Source: Afifellaceae bacterium
GTDB taxonomy: Bacteria > Pseudomonadota > Alphaproteobacteria > Rhizobiales > Afifellaceae
DNA: 64,000 nucleotides
Assembly (NCBI GenBank): GCA_028284625.1
Contig: JANQRH010000009.1
Span: forward strand, 1-64,000
Reading direction: 5' to 3'
This document shows, piece by piece, positions 45,373-54,780 of the stretch. Position 1 is the stretch's first letter; every line of letters begins with the position of its first letter. Both the position numbers and the translations under genes were made by a program. The notes under the pieces are model-generated. The model did not search any database, was not told the DNA's origin, and was given only the letters and a program-made list of their open reading frames with translations.

Positions 45373-48300
45373 TTAGTTCCGGCCATACCCCCCGCCCGTC
45401 GGCGTGCGCACAATCACCGCCTCGCCAGGCTCAAGCACGGTCTGGTCGGCGCCGGCGAGTTCCTCCAGGCGACCGTCGTTGCGGCGGACGAAGGTCGCGC
45501 CGAGCGCGCCGGGAGCGCCGCCGAAGAGCCCGTGCGGGCGGACAATGCGGTGTGAGGAGAGGATGGCGCAGTCCATCTTCTCCAGGAAACGGATCGTGCG
45601 CTCCGTGCCCGATCCGGCCGACCATTTGCCGCGGCCGCCCGAGCCCTTGCCGTCGTCGCCGTGGCGGATGTGGAAATCCTCCAACAGCACCGGGAAGCGC
45701 ATCTCCAAGACCTCCGGATCGGTGAGGCGCGAGTTCGTCATGTGCGTATGCACGGCGTCGGCGCCGTTGAAGCCCGCGCCGTCATTCGTCACGCCGGCCG
45801 GCGCGCCGGAGCACAGCGTCTCGTAATACTGATATGCGTCGTTGCCGAAGGTGAGGTTGTTCATCGTGCCCTGCGCGGCGGCGAGCGCGCCCAGCGCGCC
45901 GAAGAGCGTGTTGGTCACGTGCTGGCTCGTCTCCACATTGCCGGCGACGACGGCGCGCGGATATTGCGGGGCGAGCATGGAGCCCTCCGGGATGACGATC
46001 TCGATCGGCTCCAGGCAGCCGGCGTTCATGGGGATCGCCTTCTCCACCATCACGCGGAACACGTAGAGGACTGCCGCGCGCGTGACCGGGGCGGGGGCAT
46101 TGAAATTGTTGTCCTGCGCCGGGCTCGTCCCGGTGAAGTCGACGCGCGCGGAGCGTGTCGCCTTGTCGACGCTGATCTTGACCTTGATGACGCTGCCCTG
46201 GTCGGTGGGATAGTCGAACGCCGCGTCGCTCAGCCGGCCGACCACCTCACGCACCGATTCCGCGGCGTTGTCGCGGACATGCTTCATATAGGCCTGCACG
46301 ACATCCAGCCCGAACTGGCGGACCATCTTGCGGATTTCGGTGACGCCTTTTTCGTTGGCGGCGATCTGCGCCTTGAGGTCGGCGATGTTCTGCGCCGGGT
46401 TGCGGCAGGGATAGGGATGGTCGGTGAGGAGCGCGGTCAGCTCCGCCTCGCGAAAGCGGCCACGCTCCACGAGCTTGAAATTGTCGATGAGCACGCCTTC
46501 TTCGTCGACGGTCGTGGCACGCGGCGTCATGGAGCCGGGCGCTGTGCCGCCGACATCGGCGTGATGACCGCGGCTCGCCACCCAGAAGAGGAGCTTGGGA
46601 TCGGGCGCGTTGCTTTCCTCAAGCTCCTCGAAGACGGGCGTGACGACAGTGATATCCGGCAGATGCGTGCCGCCATTGTAGGGCGCGTTCAGCGCGTAGA
46701 CGTCGCCGGGTGCGATGTTCGGGTTCAGCCGGCGGACGATGTCGACGGAGCGGTCCATGGAACCGAGATGCACGGGCATGTGCGGGGCGTTGGCGACCAG
46801 CGCGCCGGTGGCGTCGAAGAGCGCGCAGGAGAAATCGAGCCGCTCCTTGATATTCACCGAGTACGCGGTGTTCTGCAGCGTCACGCCCATCTGCTCGGCG
46901 ATCGACATGAAGAGGTTGTTGAACACCTCCAACATGACCGGATCGGCGTCGGTGCCGATGGCGTGGACGCGCGGACGCGCCGTCACGCGGCGAAGAACAA
47001 TGTGGTCCTTCGCCGTCACCTCCGCAGACCAGCCGGGCTCCACGACAATCGTCTGATGCGGCTCCATGATGAGCGCCGGTCCGGCGATCGAATGGCCGGG
47101 AGCCAGCGCGTCGCGCAGATGGACGGCCGCGTCATGCCAGCTCCCTTCGGAGAAGACGCGCGTGACCTTTGCCGGCGTGGCCGGTTGCTCTGTGATCAGC
47201 CGGTCGGGCTCTTCGATATCGGCGTGGCCGCCGCGCCCTTCCACTTCCACGGCTTCGGCAATCAACGGCTTGGCGTCGTAGATGAAACCGAAGCGGGCGC
47301 GATGTTCCGCCTCGAATGCGGCGCGCATTTTCGCAGCCGCATCGAACGGCACGGCAAGCGCCATGTCGGTGCCCTCGTAACGGACATGCACGCGCGCTGA
47401 AACGGTGACATCGGAATCGCTTAGGCCTTGCTCCTCAAGTTCGGCGACAACATAGGCCGCAAGGCTTTCCCGCTCGCGCGCAAGCTCAGATTCCGATTCC
47501 GCCTCCAGCGGCAACATCACCGCACGGCTGCGGTTTGCACGAATGTCGGCAAGGCCCATCCCGTAGGCTGAGAGCACGCCGGACAGAGGATGGATGTGGA
47601 CAATGCCCATGCCGAGACGGTCGGCAATGGCGCAGGCGTGCTGCCCGCCGGCGCCGCCGAAACAGGAGAGCACGTAGCGTGTCACGTCATAGCCGCGCGC
47701 CACGGAGATCTTTTTGATGGCGTTGGCCATGTTCTCCACGGCGACCGCCAAAAAACCGTCTGCGACCTCCTCCGGCGTCTTGCCGACTTCCTTCGCCAGC
47801 GCGGCAAATGTCTCGTGCACGATCGCCGCATCGAGGGGCTCGTTCTGGCTGGGGCCGAAGATCGCCGGAAAGTGCTCCGGCATGAGCTTGCCCACCATGA
47901 GATTGGCGTCGGTCACCGTCAGCGGTCCACCGCGGCGATAGCAAGCCGGACCGGGATCGGCGCCGGCGGAGCCCGGTCCGACGGAGAAGCGCCCGGACTC
48001 GTAGCTGAGGATTGATCCGCCGCCGGCAGCCACCGTGTGGATGCGCATCATGGGCGCACGCATTCTGACGCCCGCTACCTCCGTCCCGAATGTGCGCTCC
48101 AACTCGCCGTCGAAATGCGACACATCGGTTGACGTGCCGCCCATGTCGAAGCCGATGACGCGATCAAAGCCAGCCATCTTGGCGGTCTCCGTCGCGCCGA
48201 CCACGCCGCCGGCCGGTCCGGAAAGGATCGCGTCCTTGCCTTGAAAAAGATGCGCTGCTGTCAGTCCGCCGGACGACATCATGAACATGAGGCGCGGGGC

Positions 48301-49062
48301 TTGCTGTGCGACGGGCGTGCTGTCTCCCCCCTCCAGGGGGAGGTTATCCGGGCCGCGCCCGCCGGCTCCCAAATCGCCGGCCACCTGGTCGACGTAGCGG
48401 CGGAGGATCGGCGTCAGATAGGCGTCCGCGACGGTCGTGTCGCCGCGGCCGACGAGCTTCACCAGCGGCGAGACCTCGTGGCTGACGGAGACTTGAGAAA
48501 AGCCCATCTGCCGCGCGATCGCGGCAACCGCCGCTTCATGCGCGGGGAACTTCCAGGCATGCATGAAGACGATGGCAAGCGAGCGGAAACCGTCGGCGGC
48601 GATCGCCTCCAGGATGCGCCGTACATCCGCCGCGTCGGGAGCGGCCTCGACCGTGCCGTCCGCACGCACGCGCTCGTCGATTTCCTCCACGCGCGCGTAG
48701 AGCATTTCCGGAAGCACGATCTCTTTGGCGAAGATGTCCGGCCGCGCCTGGTAACCGATCCTGAGCGCGTCGCGGAAGCCGCGCGTGATGAGGAGTGCGG
48801 TGCGCTCGCCCTTGCGCTCCAAAAGCGCGTTGGTGGCGACGGTCGTGCCCATCTTCACGGCGCCGATACGGTCGGCGGGAACGGCGTCGCCGGGCGCGAC
48901 GTCAAGGAGCCGCCGAATAGCCTCCACCGCCGCGTCGCGATAGGCGCCTGGGTTCTCCGACAAGAGCTTTGCGGCGCTGAGCTGTCCCTTAGGGTCGCGC
49001 GCCACTACGTCCGTGAACGTGCCGCCGCGATCGATCCAGAAATCCCAGGTGCCGTGCGCCAT
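45373..49062 (-). CDS. Fused hydantoinase A/B or 5-oxoprolinase
   Basis: A 1229-residue protein with HyuA (about 1-700: [57 protein letters not shown]) and HyuB (about 715-1229: [55 protein letters not shown]). It cleaves 5-oxoproline or a hydantoin with ATP. The size matches single-chain oxoprolinases. One insertion (DNLPLEGGD near residue 240) corresponds to an in-frame half copy of the REP-like repeat. Confidence 0.93.
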   Translation of the reverse strand: MAHGTWDFWIDRGGTFTDVVARDPKGQLSAAKLLSENPGAYRDAAVEAIRRLLDVAPGDAVPADRIGAVKMGTTVATNALLERKGERTALLITRGFRDALRIGYQARPDIFAKEIVLPEMLYARVEEIDERVRADGTVEAAPDAADVRRILEAIAADGFRSLAIVFMHAWKFPAHEAAVAAIARQMGFSQVSVSHEVSPLVKLVGRGDTTVADAYLTPILRRYVDQVAGDLGAGGRGPDNLPLEGGDSTPVAQQAPRLMFMMSSGGLTAAHLFQGKDAILSGPAGGVVGATETAKMAGFDRVIGFDMGGTSTDVSHFDGELERTFGTEVAGVRMRAPMMRIHTVAAGGGSILSYESGRFSVGPGSAGADPGPACYRRGGPLTVTDANLMVGKLMPEHFPAIFGPSQNEPLDAAIVHETFAALAKEVGKTPEEVADGFLAVAVENMANAIKKISVARGYDVTRYVLSCFGGAGGQHACAIADRLGMGIVHIHPLSGVLSAYGMGLADIRANRSRAVMLPLEAESESELARERESLAAYVVAELEEQGLSDSDVTVSARVHVRYEGTDMALAVPFDAAAKMRAAFEAEHRARFGFIYDAKPLIAEAVEVEGRGGHADIEEPDRLITEQPATPAKVTRVFSEGSWHDAAVHLRDALAPGHSIAGPALIMEPHQTIVVEPGWSAEVTAKDHIVLRRVTARPRVHAIGTDADPVMLEVFNNLFMSIAEQMGVTLQNTAYSVNIKERLDFSCALFDATGALVANAPHMPVHLGSMDRSVDIVRRLNPNIAPGDVYALNAPYNGGTHLPDITVVTPVFEELEESNAPDPKLLFWVASRGHHADVGGTAPGSMTPRATTVDEEGVLIDNFKLVERGRFREAELTALLTDHPYPCRNPAQNIADLKAQIAANEKGVTEIRKMVRQFGLDVVQAYMKHVRDNAAESVREVVGRLSDAAFDYPTDQGSVIKVKISVDKATRSARVDFTGTSPAQDNNFNAPAPVTRAAVLYVFRVMVEKAIPMNAGCLEPIEIVIPEGSMLAPQYPRAVVAGNVETSQHVTNTLFGALGALAAAQGTMNNLTFGNDAYQYYETLCSGAPAGVTNDGAGFNGADAVHTHMTNSRLTDPEVLEMRFPVLLEDFHIRHGDDGKGSGGRGKWSAGSGTERTIRFLEKMDCAILSSHRIVRPHGLFGGAPGALGATFVRRNDGRLEELAGADQTVLEPGEAVIVRTPTGGGYGRN
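48322..48348. repeat. REP-like half unit embedded in the hydantoinase coding sequence
   Basis: GTCTCCCCCCTCCAGG and GGGAGGTTATC form a palindrome that matches the conserved outer part of the DUF559-associated repeat, including the GATAACC end. Read on the minus strand it encodes DNLPLEGGD in frame. It sits in a variable loop just before [12 protein letters not shown]. Confidence 0.82.
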
Positions 49063-49288
49063 CGGTCAGCTCCCGGCCGCGTCGGCCAAGGGCGTGCCGG
49101 GCAGGCAGAACAGGAAGGTCGGATTGCCGGGGTCGTTGTGCATGGAAGACTGCTCAGTTCGGCTGGCTATAGCGATTCAGACCGTGCGCTTCCAGGTCCG
49201 GCGGTCTCGCATTCGTGTCCGCTGTGCATCTCGCACCGCGCACGCGCGCGTGTCATGATCGATGCCTCTTTTGAATCGGAGCGAGGCG

Positions 49289-49774
49289 ATGAGAGGAATC
49301 GTCATCACCGCGATTGTCGCCGGCCTGATCGGCTTCGTCGCCGGCAATGCGTTCTGGTACCTCGCGTCACCCTTGTGGATCGACCGCGTCGTTTCGGAGG
49401 AGCTGCCGGCGGCGCTCAAAATGTCGACCGAGCGCGAGGGCAGGTTCGCGGATGCAGACCGCACGCATCGCGGCTCGGGCATGGCGACGATCTTCGAGCT
49501 TGTCGGCGGCTCATCCGTTCTTCGTTTCACCGATTTTGAGGTGACCAACGGGCCCGACCTGAAAGTGTGGCTGGTCAAGGCGAGTGACGTCGCCAGCTCC
49601 AGCGATGTGACGGAGAGCGAATGGGTGTCGCTCGGTCCGCTCAAGGGTAACAAGGGCGATCAGAACTATCAGATACCGGAGGACGTGAACGTCGACGATT
49701 TCGGTAGCGTGGTGATCTGGTGCGAGCAGTTCAGCGTGCTTTTCTCGGTGGCGCGGCTTGGGCCGGCGGGGTGA
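49289..49774 (+). CDS. DM13-domain membrane-anchored protein
   Basis: A 161-residue protein with one N-terminal membrane helix (about 3-28, IVITAIVAGLIGFVAGNAFW) and a DM13 domain (RTHRGSGMATIFELVGGSSVLRFTDFEVTNGPDLKVWL with a conserved Cys near the C-terminus, WCEQFSVLFSVARL). DM13 domains are thought to have redox or electron-transfer roles. GGAG precedes the ATG at 49289. Monocistronic, just upstream of rnpB. Confidence 0.85.
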   Translation: MRGIVITAIVAGLIGFVAGNAFWYLASPLWIDRVVSEELPAALKMSTEREGRFADADRTHRGSGMATIFELVGGSSVLRFTDFEVTNGPDLKVWLVKASDVASSSDVTESEWVSLGPLKGNKGDQNYQIPEDVNVDDFGSVVIWCEQFSVLFSVARLGPAG

Positions 49775-49849
49775 TCGAATTGGTAACGCTTTAGAGGAAC
49801 AGGTCGCGTATGCGGCTTGACCCGCCCTTTGCGCGCATCCACATTTCCC

Positions 49850-50316
49850 TTGCCAGCCGGCCGGACGGTCGCCTCGCGAAAGCGGGGAGGAAAGTCCGGG
49901 CTCCATGGATGAACGGTGCCGGATAACATCCGGCGGGGGTGACCCCAGGGAAAGTGCCACAGAAAGCAAACCGCTCGCCTTCTTCGTAGGCTGTTGAATA
50001 TGTGGCGGGACGGCCCCTAAAGGGCCACCCCGCAAGGAAGGCCGAAGGTGAAGGCGGGTAAGGGTGAAAGGGTGGGGTAAGAGCCCACCGCGGACCCGGC
50101 AACGGGGACGGCACGGCAAACCCCACCGGGAGCAAGACCAAGAAGGGGCGGCGCGGGTTCCGTTCGTATTTCGTCGGGGCCCGGCTTGATCCAGGCCAGC
50201 CGCCCGGGTCGGTCGCGTGAGGCGTTCAGCAATGGGCGCCCCAGATGAATGGCCGTCACGCCGCGGTGCTTCGGCACTGCGGCCTTACAGAACCCGGCTT
50301 ACAGGCCGGCTGGCAC
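49850..50316 (+). ncRNA. rnpB: RNase P RNA (rnpB)
   Basis: The conserved cores are present: GAGGAAAGTCCGGGCTCC near 49889, AGGGAAAGTGCCACAGAAA near 49947, GTAAGAGCCCACCGC near 50078 and CAGAACCCGGCTTACAGG near 50288. The 5' TTGCCAGCCGGCC pairs with the 3' GGCCGGCTGGCA to make P1, which fixes the ends. A T-run follows at 50317. The RNA is about 465 nt, longer than usual because of an extended P12-region arm (about 50142-50202). Confidence 0.95.
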
Positions 50317-50322
50317 TTTTTT

Positions 50323-51045
50323 CTAGGGCAAAGACACGCCTTGCTTGAACAGGACGTCGTAATACGTCCCGACGCCTGGTTTGTTGGCAAACGGTCGTCG
50401 ATCGAGCTCGGCAAATCCGCGATTTTCAAGATAGAGCTTCATGTCCGCCAGGCGCGCGCATCCCTCGTAAGATTCGAAGTCGGCGACCTCAGTCTTGATG
50501 AAGCGAAACTGCGAAAGGATGTGCGCTGCGCCGCGAATTATTGAGAGCTCAGTGCCCTGCGTATCGAGGACGAGTCCGTCGTATCTCCGACCGTCTATCC
50601 GTTCGCGCTCCAGAAGTGTGGGAAGCGTGACGCCGCGCATCTCCAACTCATCGACGTAGTGGATATCGGGCCAAATCTCGCGATGCTTTGCGAGCTGAAG
50701 GGTGGAGGAAGAATCTCCGCCTTTGCTAGATATATGCAGGGTGTGCCGCTCTCCGTCTTTTTCCGTGATTAGAGCCTGCACGGCGCGCTGACCTCTGAGG
50801 CCCTTGATGTTTTTTTGAAGGCGTTCGAACGCTGGAGGCCGGGGCTCGATCCACAAGACGTCGAGTGCGTAGTTCGCGTAGCGTTGCCGCTCCTGCCCGA
50901 CGGCCGCACCCACATGAATGACGCCGTGGAGGTGAATATAGAAGCGCTGGATCTCTCGTTTCGGCCGTAGGCGATATTTGATCGCCTTCACTGTTCGCCG
51001 AGGATGAAAGATGCGTCGGACATTCCGCAGTTCCATACGTGGCAT
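50323..51045 (-). CDS. FkbM-family SAM-dependent methyltransferase
   Basis: A 240-residue protein with the FkbM fold: GVIHVGAAVGQERQRYANY near residue 40 (SAM loop), VLWIEPRPPAFERLQKNI, LVLDTQGTELSIIRGA (motif IV) and FIKTEVADFESYEGC. Relatives O-methylate sugars in polysaccharides and natural products. The ATG at 51045 is chosen over the longer frame (to 51285). It converges on rnpB, with six bases between. Confidence 0.82.
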   Translation of the reverse strand: MPRMELRNVRRIFHPRRTVKAIKYRLRPKREIQRFYIHLHGVIHVGAAVGQERQRYANYALDVLWIEPRPPAFERLQKNIKGLRGQRAVQALITEKDGERHTLHISSKGGDSSSTLQLAKHREIWPDIHYVDELEMRGVTLPTLLERERIDGRRYDGLVLDTQGTELSIIRGAAHILSQFRFIKTEVADFESYEGCARLADMKLYLENRGFAELDRRPFANKPGVGTYYDVLFKQGVSLP

Positions 51046-51116
51046 GATGAGCGAAGTGGACCCGTATTGCCAGCTTCGACGGCGTGCGTTTGCCCTCGGC
51101 CGCAGGATTGTCAGCG

Positions 51117-51839
51117 CTAGGGTAATGCTTGGAGAAGCTTCTTCAGCGTCGCGACTGTCGAGTGGTCGGCGATGCCGTCGACGCGCGCCGACCGGAAGTG
51201 TCGCTGGAAGGCCGCGACCACATCCGCCGTCTGGTCGTCGAAGCTTCCGGTGATCTCGATCCCGTAACCATAGAGCGCCAGCCATTGCTGCACGGCCTCG
51301 GCCGGCGCGGCCGCGCCGGCCCGGCTTTCGGCGTCCACCGGCTCCGGCTCGACCCAGTGGCCGACGCCGGAGGCGGCGAGGCGCGCCCAGGGGAATTTTT
51401 CGCCGGGATCGAGCTTGCGGCCGGGCGCCACGTCGGAATGGGCGAGCACGCGATGGGGCGGGATGGGATGCCGCCCCACAATATCGCGGCAGAGCGAAAT
51501 CAATGCGTCGATCTGTGCGTCCGGGTAATCCGGCAGGCCGCCGGGATGGCCGGTATTGGCGATCTCAATACCGATGGAACGCGAATTGACGTCGCTCATA
51601 TCGGTCCATTGCCCACGCCCGGCGTGCCAGGCGCGGCGATCCTCCGGCACCAGCGAAAGCGTGCGGCCATCCTCGTGCACGAAATAATGCGCCGAGACCC
51701 CGCTTTCGGGGTCGCACAGCCAGGCCAGCGCCTGATCATGGTCCGGCATGCCGGTGTAGTGCAGGAGCAGGATGTCCGTCGGGCCGTCGGTGCGCGGGCC
51801 GTGATTGGGTGAGGGGTGGGGCGCGACGTCGACGCCCAT
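51117..51839 (-). CDS. N-acetylmuramoyl-L-alanine amidase (AmpD-like) with peptidoglycan-binding domain
   Basis: A 240-residue Amidase_2 enzyme: ILLLHYTGM, WHAGRG, SIGIEIANTGH and VLAHSDVAPGRKLDPGEKFPW supply the Zn ligands. A C-terminal PG_binding_1 domain (YGYGIEITGSFDDQTADVV) follows. There is no signal peptide, which fits cytosolic muropeptide recycling as in AmpD. It overlaps the TerB-DnaJ gene by one base (TGATG). Confidence 0.9.
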   Translation of the reverse strand: MGVDVAPHPSPNHGPRTDGPTDILLLHYTGMPDHDQALAWLCDPESGVSAHYFVHEDGRTLSLVPEDRRAWHAGRGQWTDMSDVNSRSIGIEIANTGHPGGLPDYPDAQIDALISLCRDIVGRHPIPPHRVLAHSDVAPGRKLDPGEKFPWARLAASGVGHWVEPEPVDAESRAGAAAPAEAVQQWLALYGYGIEITGSFDDQTADVVAAFQRHFRSARVDGIADHSTVATLKKLLQALP

Positions 51840-52546
51840 CAGGACGCCTTGGCGTGCATGCGCTCAATCTGTTCCCAGGCCGTATTGATCGCTGCCAGCC
51901 GGTCGTTGGCGATGCGGATGAACTCCTCCGGCAGGCCATGCGCGATCAGACGGTCGGGATGGTTCTCCGCCACCAGCTTCCGATAGTGCTTGCGCAGCCG
52001 CGCATAGTCCCAGCTCGCGTCGGCATTCAGCACAAAGAAGGGATCGGCGCCCTCCTCGATAACGTGGCGTGCGCGGATATGCGCGAAGGCAAGGTCGTCG
52101 AAGCCGAAGGCCGCCGCGACGCGCGCCAGATAATCTAGCTCGCGCTCGTGCACGGCGCCGTCCGCCTTGGCGATGTCGAATAGCCCGTCCAGCACGGCCT
52201 CCAGCATGTCCGGCTCGTCGACAAGCAGGCGTTTGACGTCGGCCGCATAAGCTTCGAAGCCGGCGACGTCGCGCTTGGCCAGATTGTAGACGCGCGCGAC
52301 GTTGGCCTCTTCGCCCGGCGGGATTTCGAAGATACGGCAGAAGGCGTCGACCTCCGACGTGGTGACGATACCGTCGGCCTTGGCCATCTTCGCCGATAGC
52401 GCAATCACCGCGATGGTGAAGGTCACCGCGTGGCGCTCCTCGCTCTGCGCCAGTCCGGCGAGAAGGTCGCGCAGGCCGGTCATGGCGGCGCCGACGCGGC
52501 CGGCGCCGTCGGCCAAGGTCGCTGTGATGCGCGAGAAGATGCCCAT
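51839..52546 (-). CDS. TerB-like/DnaJ-domain protein (DjlA-like)
   Basis: A 235-residue protein with a TerB domain (about 35-150: AVIALSAKMAKADGIVTTSEVDAF, LDGLFDIAKADGAVHERELDYL) and a C-terminal J domain (DYARLRKHYRKLVAENHPDRLIAHG with the HPD motif). It lacks the N-terminal membrane anchor of classical DjlA. It should stimulate DnaK. Cotranscribed with the amidase gene. Confidence 0.9.
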   Translation of the reverse strand: MGIFSRITATLADGAGRVGAAMTGLRDLLAGLAQSEERHAVTFTIAVIALSAKMAKADGIVTTSEVDAFCRIFEIPPGEEANVARVYNLAKRDVAGFEAYAADVKRLLVDEPDMLEAVLDGLFDIAKADGAVHERELDYLARVAAAFGFDDLAFAHIRARHVIEEGADPFFVLNADASWDYARLRKHYRKLVAENHPDRLIAHGLPEEFIRIANDRLAAINTAWEQIERMHAKAS

Positions 52547-52743
52547 CGGTTTTGCGGTTCACTCCGTCGCTTGAGCCTGATCCCTATCTGCGTCGCGGCG
52601 CGGTGAAAAGCGTCCGTGCTGTCGCGTCGCGGGCGGCGGCCAGGGCGGCTGGTTACGGCCCGTTTACCCTAATTGGCCAAGACTGACCGGCTTCGTCGAA
52701 GTGTCGAAATCGACCGCAAGAAGCCAGTGGGTTCCATTGACCA

Positions 52744-52768
52744 CCCATATAATCCCATGATAACCCAT
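52744..52768 (-). promoter_or_regulatory. MraZ-box array upstream of mraZ
   Basis: On the minus strand ATGGG occurs three times at exact 10-bp spacing (CCCAT at 52744, 52754 and 52764 on the plus strand), with a weaker half-site nearby. MraZ is known to bind TGGGN repeats with 5-base spacers in front of its own operon. The rest of 52547-52904 shows no gene. Confidence 0.85.
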
Positions 52769-52904
52769 ATCGTCCCGGTAGTTGATCGGGTGGCGCTTGC
52801 CCTGGCCTGGGGATGTTTTGGCGGCCAGCGGCTTTCAGCGCCCTCCGCGGACGCGGGACGGGACTGCCTGAGCGGAGGCGGGCGGTCGGCGGACGCGAGG
52901 GGCG

Positions 52905-53396
52905 ATGGACGGTTTTGTGGCCACGTTTGTGAACCGGCTCGACCAAAAGGGCCGGGTGTCGGTTCCGGCGCCGTTTCGCGCCGTGCTGGCGCGCGACGGG
53001 CAGGAGGGTGTCTATTGCTATCCCGCGCTCGACCGTCCGGCGATCGACGGTGGCGGCGCCAGGCTGCAGCAGGCGATCGCCAATCGGCTGCAGCCCTTCG
53101 AGACCTTCTCCGAAGACCACGAGATCCTCTCCACTGCCTTTTACGGCGACAGCCGCATTCTGAAGATCGATCCCGATGGCCGCGTGGTGCTGCCGGAAGA
53201 GTTCCGCGCCTATGCCGGCGTGAGCGAGACGGCGGTCTTCGTCGGGCAGGGGTACAAGTTTCAGATTTGGGAGCCGGAGCGATTTGCCGAGAGACAGCGC
53301 GAGGCACGGGCGCATCTTCGCGCCGTCACGCGCGGGCTCGGGCGATCCAACCCAACTGCCGGTCCATCGTCGCCGGCAGAGGACGGCGAGGCATGA
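52905..53396 (+). CDS. mraZ: Transcriptional regulator MraZ
   Basis: A 163-residue protein with two SpoVT/AbrB-type repeats: [16 protein letters not shown] near residue 9 and [16 protein letters not shown] near residue 85. It is the first gene of the division and cell wall cluster, which it represses in other bacteria. The C-terminal 25 residues are a disordered extension. GAGGGG precedes the ATG. Its stop overlaps the start of rsmH. Confidence 0.93.
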   Translation: MDGFVATFVNRLDQKGRVSVPAPFRAVLARDGQEGVYCYPALDRPAIDGGGARLQQAIANRLQPFETFSEDHEILSTAFYGDSRILKIDPDGRVVLPEEFRAYAGVSETAVFVGQGYKFQIWEPERFAERQREARAHLRAVTRGLGRSNPTAGPSSPAEDGEA

Positions 53397-54427
53397 TGGC
53401 CGGTCGCACCTCTTCGGAGCGTGCTGGCGGACCGGCCGGCCATGTGCCCGTCCTCCTCGCTGAAACGCTTGAGCATCTCGCCGTCGCGGCCGGCGGCCGT
53501 TTCATCGATGGGACGTTCGGGGCGGGCGGCTACAGCCGCGCCATTCTGGAGATGGGCGGCAGCGTGCTGGCGATCGATCGCGATCGGGCGGCGGTCGAGG
53601 CCGGTGCTGCGCTCGTCGCACAAAGCGGCGGGCGGCTGACGCTTGTCGAAGGGCGTTTCTCCGACCTTGAAGCGTTTGCCCGGGCGCAAGATTTCGCGCC
53701 GGTCGACGGCGTCGTCCTCGATATCGGCGTCTCCTCCATGCAGCTTGACGACGCAGCGCGCGGCTTCTCGTTCCGGCAGGACGGGCCGCTCGACATGCGC
53801 ATGGGGCAGGGCGTCGACGCCGCGGCGATCGTGAACCGCGCCTCGGTCAAAGAGCTCACGGCAATCCTCAAGGTATTCGGCGAGGAGCGGCAGGCGGGCC
53901 GCATTGCGCGCGCCATTCATCGCGCGCGGAGCGAAACACCCATCACCCGCACCACGGCGCTTGCCGAGATCGTCGCTGAGGCGATCGGACCGGCCGCTGG
54001 CGCATCACGCATCCATCCGGCCACGCGCACGTTTCAGGCGCTCCGCATCTTCATCAATCGCGAGCTGGAGGAGTTGGCGCTGGCGCTGGCCGCGGCGGAG
54101 GCGGTGCTCAGCGAAGGCGGGCGCTTGGTCGTCGTCTCGTTTCATTCGCTTGAAGACCGCATCGTGAAGCGCTTCCTGCAGCAGCGCAGCAAAGAAGCGC
54201 GCGGCTCACGGCACGCCCCGTCGGTTCCTTCCGAACCGCCGACCTTCACACTTCTTACGCGACGGGCCGTGGAGGCGGGCGAGGACGAAGTCGCGGCCAA
54301 TCCGCGAGCGCGCTCGGCACGACTGCGCGCGGCCGTGCGCACCGGCGCTGCGACCCGCGCCGTCGATTTCAAAGCAATCGGCGTTCCGCATCTTACCGAC
54401 GTCCCCGGCCCGGAGGCCTTCCAATGA
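53393..54427 (+). CDS. rsmH: 16S rRNA (cytosine(1402)-N4)-methyltransferase RsmH
   Basis: A 344-residue enzyme: [14 protein letters not shown] near the N-terminus, SAM loop [43 protein letters not shown] and [14 protein letters not shown]. It methylates C1402 in the ribosomal P site. The ATG at 53393 overlaps the mraZ stop; an ATG at 53396 is equally possible. The much longer open frame upstream (to 52673) is a shadow of mraZ. Confidence 0.95.
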   Translation: MMAGRTSSERAGGPAGHVPVLLAETLEHLAVAAGGRFIDGTFGAGGYSRAILEMGGSVLAIDRDRAAVEAGAALVAQSGGRLTLVEGRFSDLEAFARAQDFAPVDGVVLDIGVSSMQLDDAARGFSFRQDGPLDMRMGQGVDAAAIVNRASVKELTAILKVFGEERQAGRIARAIHRARSETPITRTTALAEIVAEAIGPAAGASRIHPATRTFQALRIFINRELEELALALAAAEAVLSEGGRLVVVSFHSLEDRIVKRFLQQRSKEARGSRHAPSVPSEPPTFTLLTRRAVEAGEDEVAANPRARSARLRAAVRTGAATRAVDFKAIGVPHLTDVPGPEAFQ

Positions 54428-54780
54428 TGCGTTGGCTACAAGTGGTTTGTGTGATCGCGGCCGCAGGCGCGGCGGTGTTCGTCTTTCAGGTCAAATATCG
54501 CGCGGAGGCCGTGGCGGAGCGCGCCACCGAGTTGCAGCGCCAGATCGACCGGGAAGTAGAGACCACGTCGCTTCTGGAAGCGGAGTGGAGCCTGCTCAAT
54601 CAGCCGGCGCGCGTGCAGGAGGTTATCGACCGCCACACGGAGCTCCTCGGCCTGCAGCCGCTCGATCCCGCACAGATCACCAAGCTGGAGAACCTGCCGA
54701 TGCGTCCGACCGGCCCAGCGCCGAGCGATGAGGCCGCGCTCTCTGCGATCCTGCAAGCAGAGACGGGAGAGGGCCAATGA
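54424..54780 (+). CDS. ftsL: Cell division protein FtsL
   Basis: A 118-residue bitopic protein with a short N-terminus, one membrane helix (about 4-22) and a periplasmic coiled coil ([32 protein letters not shown]). The coiled coil and its place between rsmH and ftsI are typical for FtsL. The start overlaps the stop of rsmH (ATGA) and its end overlaps ftsI. Confidence 0.88.
   Translation: MMRWLQVVCVIAAAGAAVFVFQVKYRAEAVAERATELQRQIDREVETTSLLEAEWSLLNQPARVQEVIDRHTELLGLQPLDPAQITKLENLPMRPTGPAPSDEAALSAILQAETGEGQ

Noticed and set aside
45661..47400. 579-codon plus-strand frame opposite the hydantoinase gene
   Set aside because: It is a shadow of the GC-rich hydantoinase gene. Its composition (His, Arg and Asp-rich) matches no family.
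52673..53392. Long in-frame extension upstream of rsmH
   Set aside because: It overlaps mraZ in another frame and shows no RsmH similarity; mraZ is clearly the real gene there.
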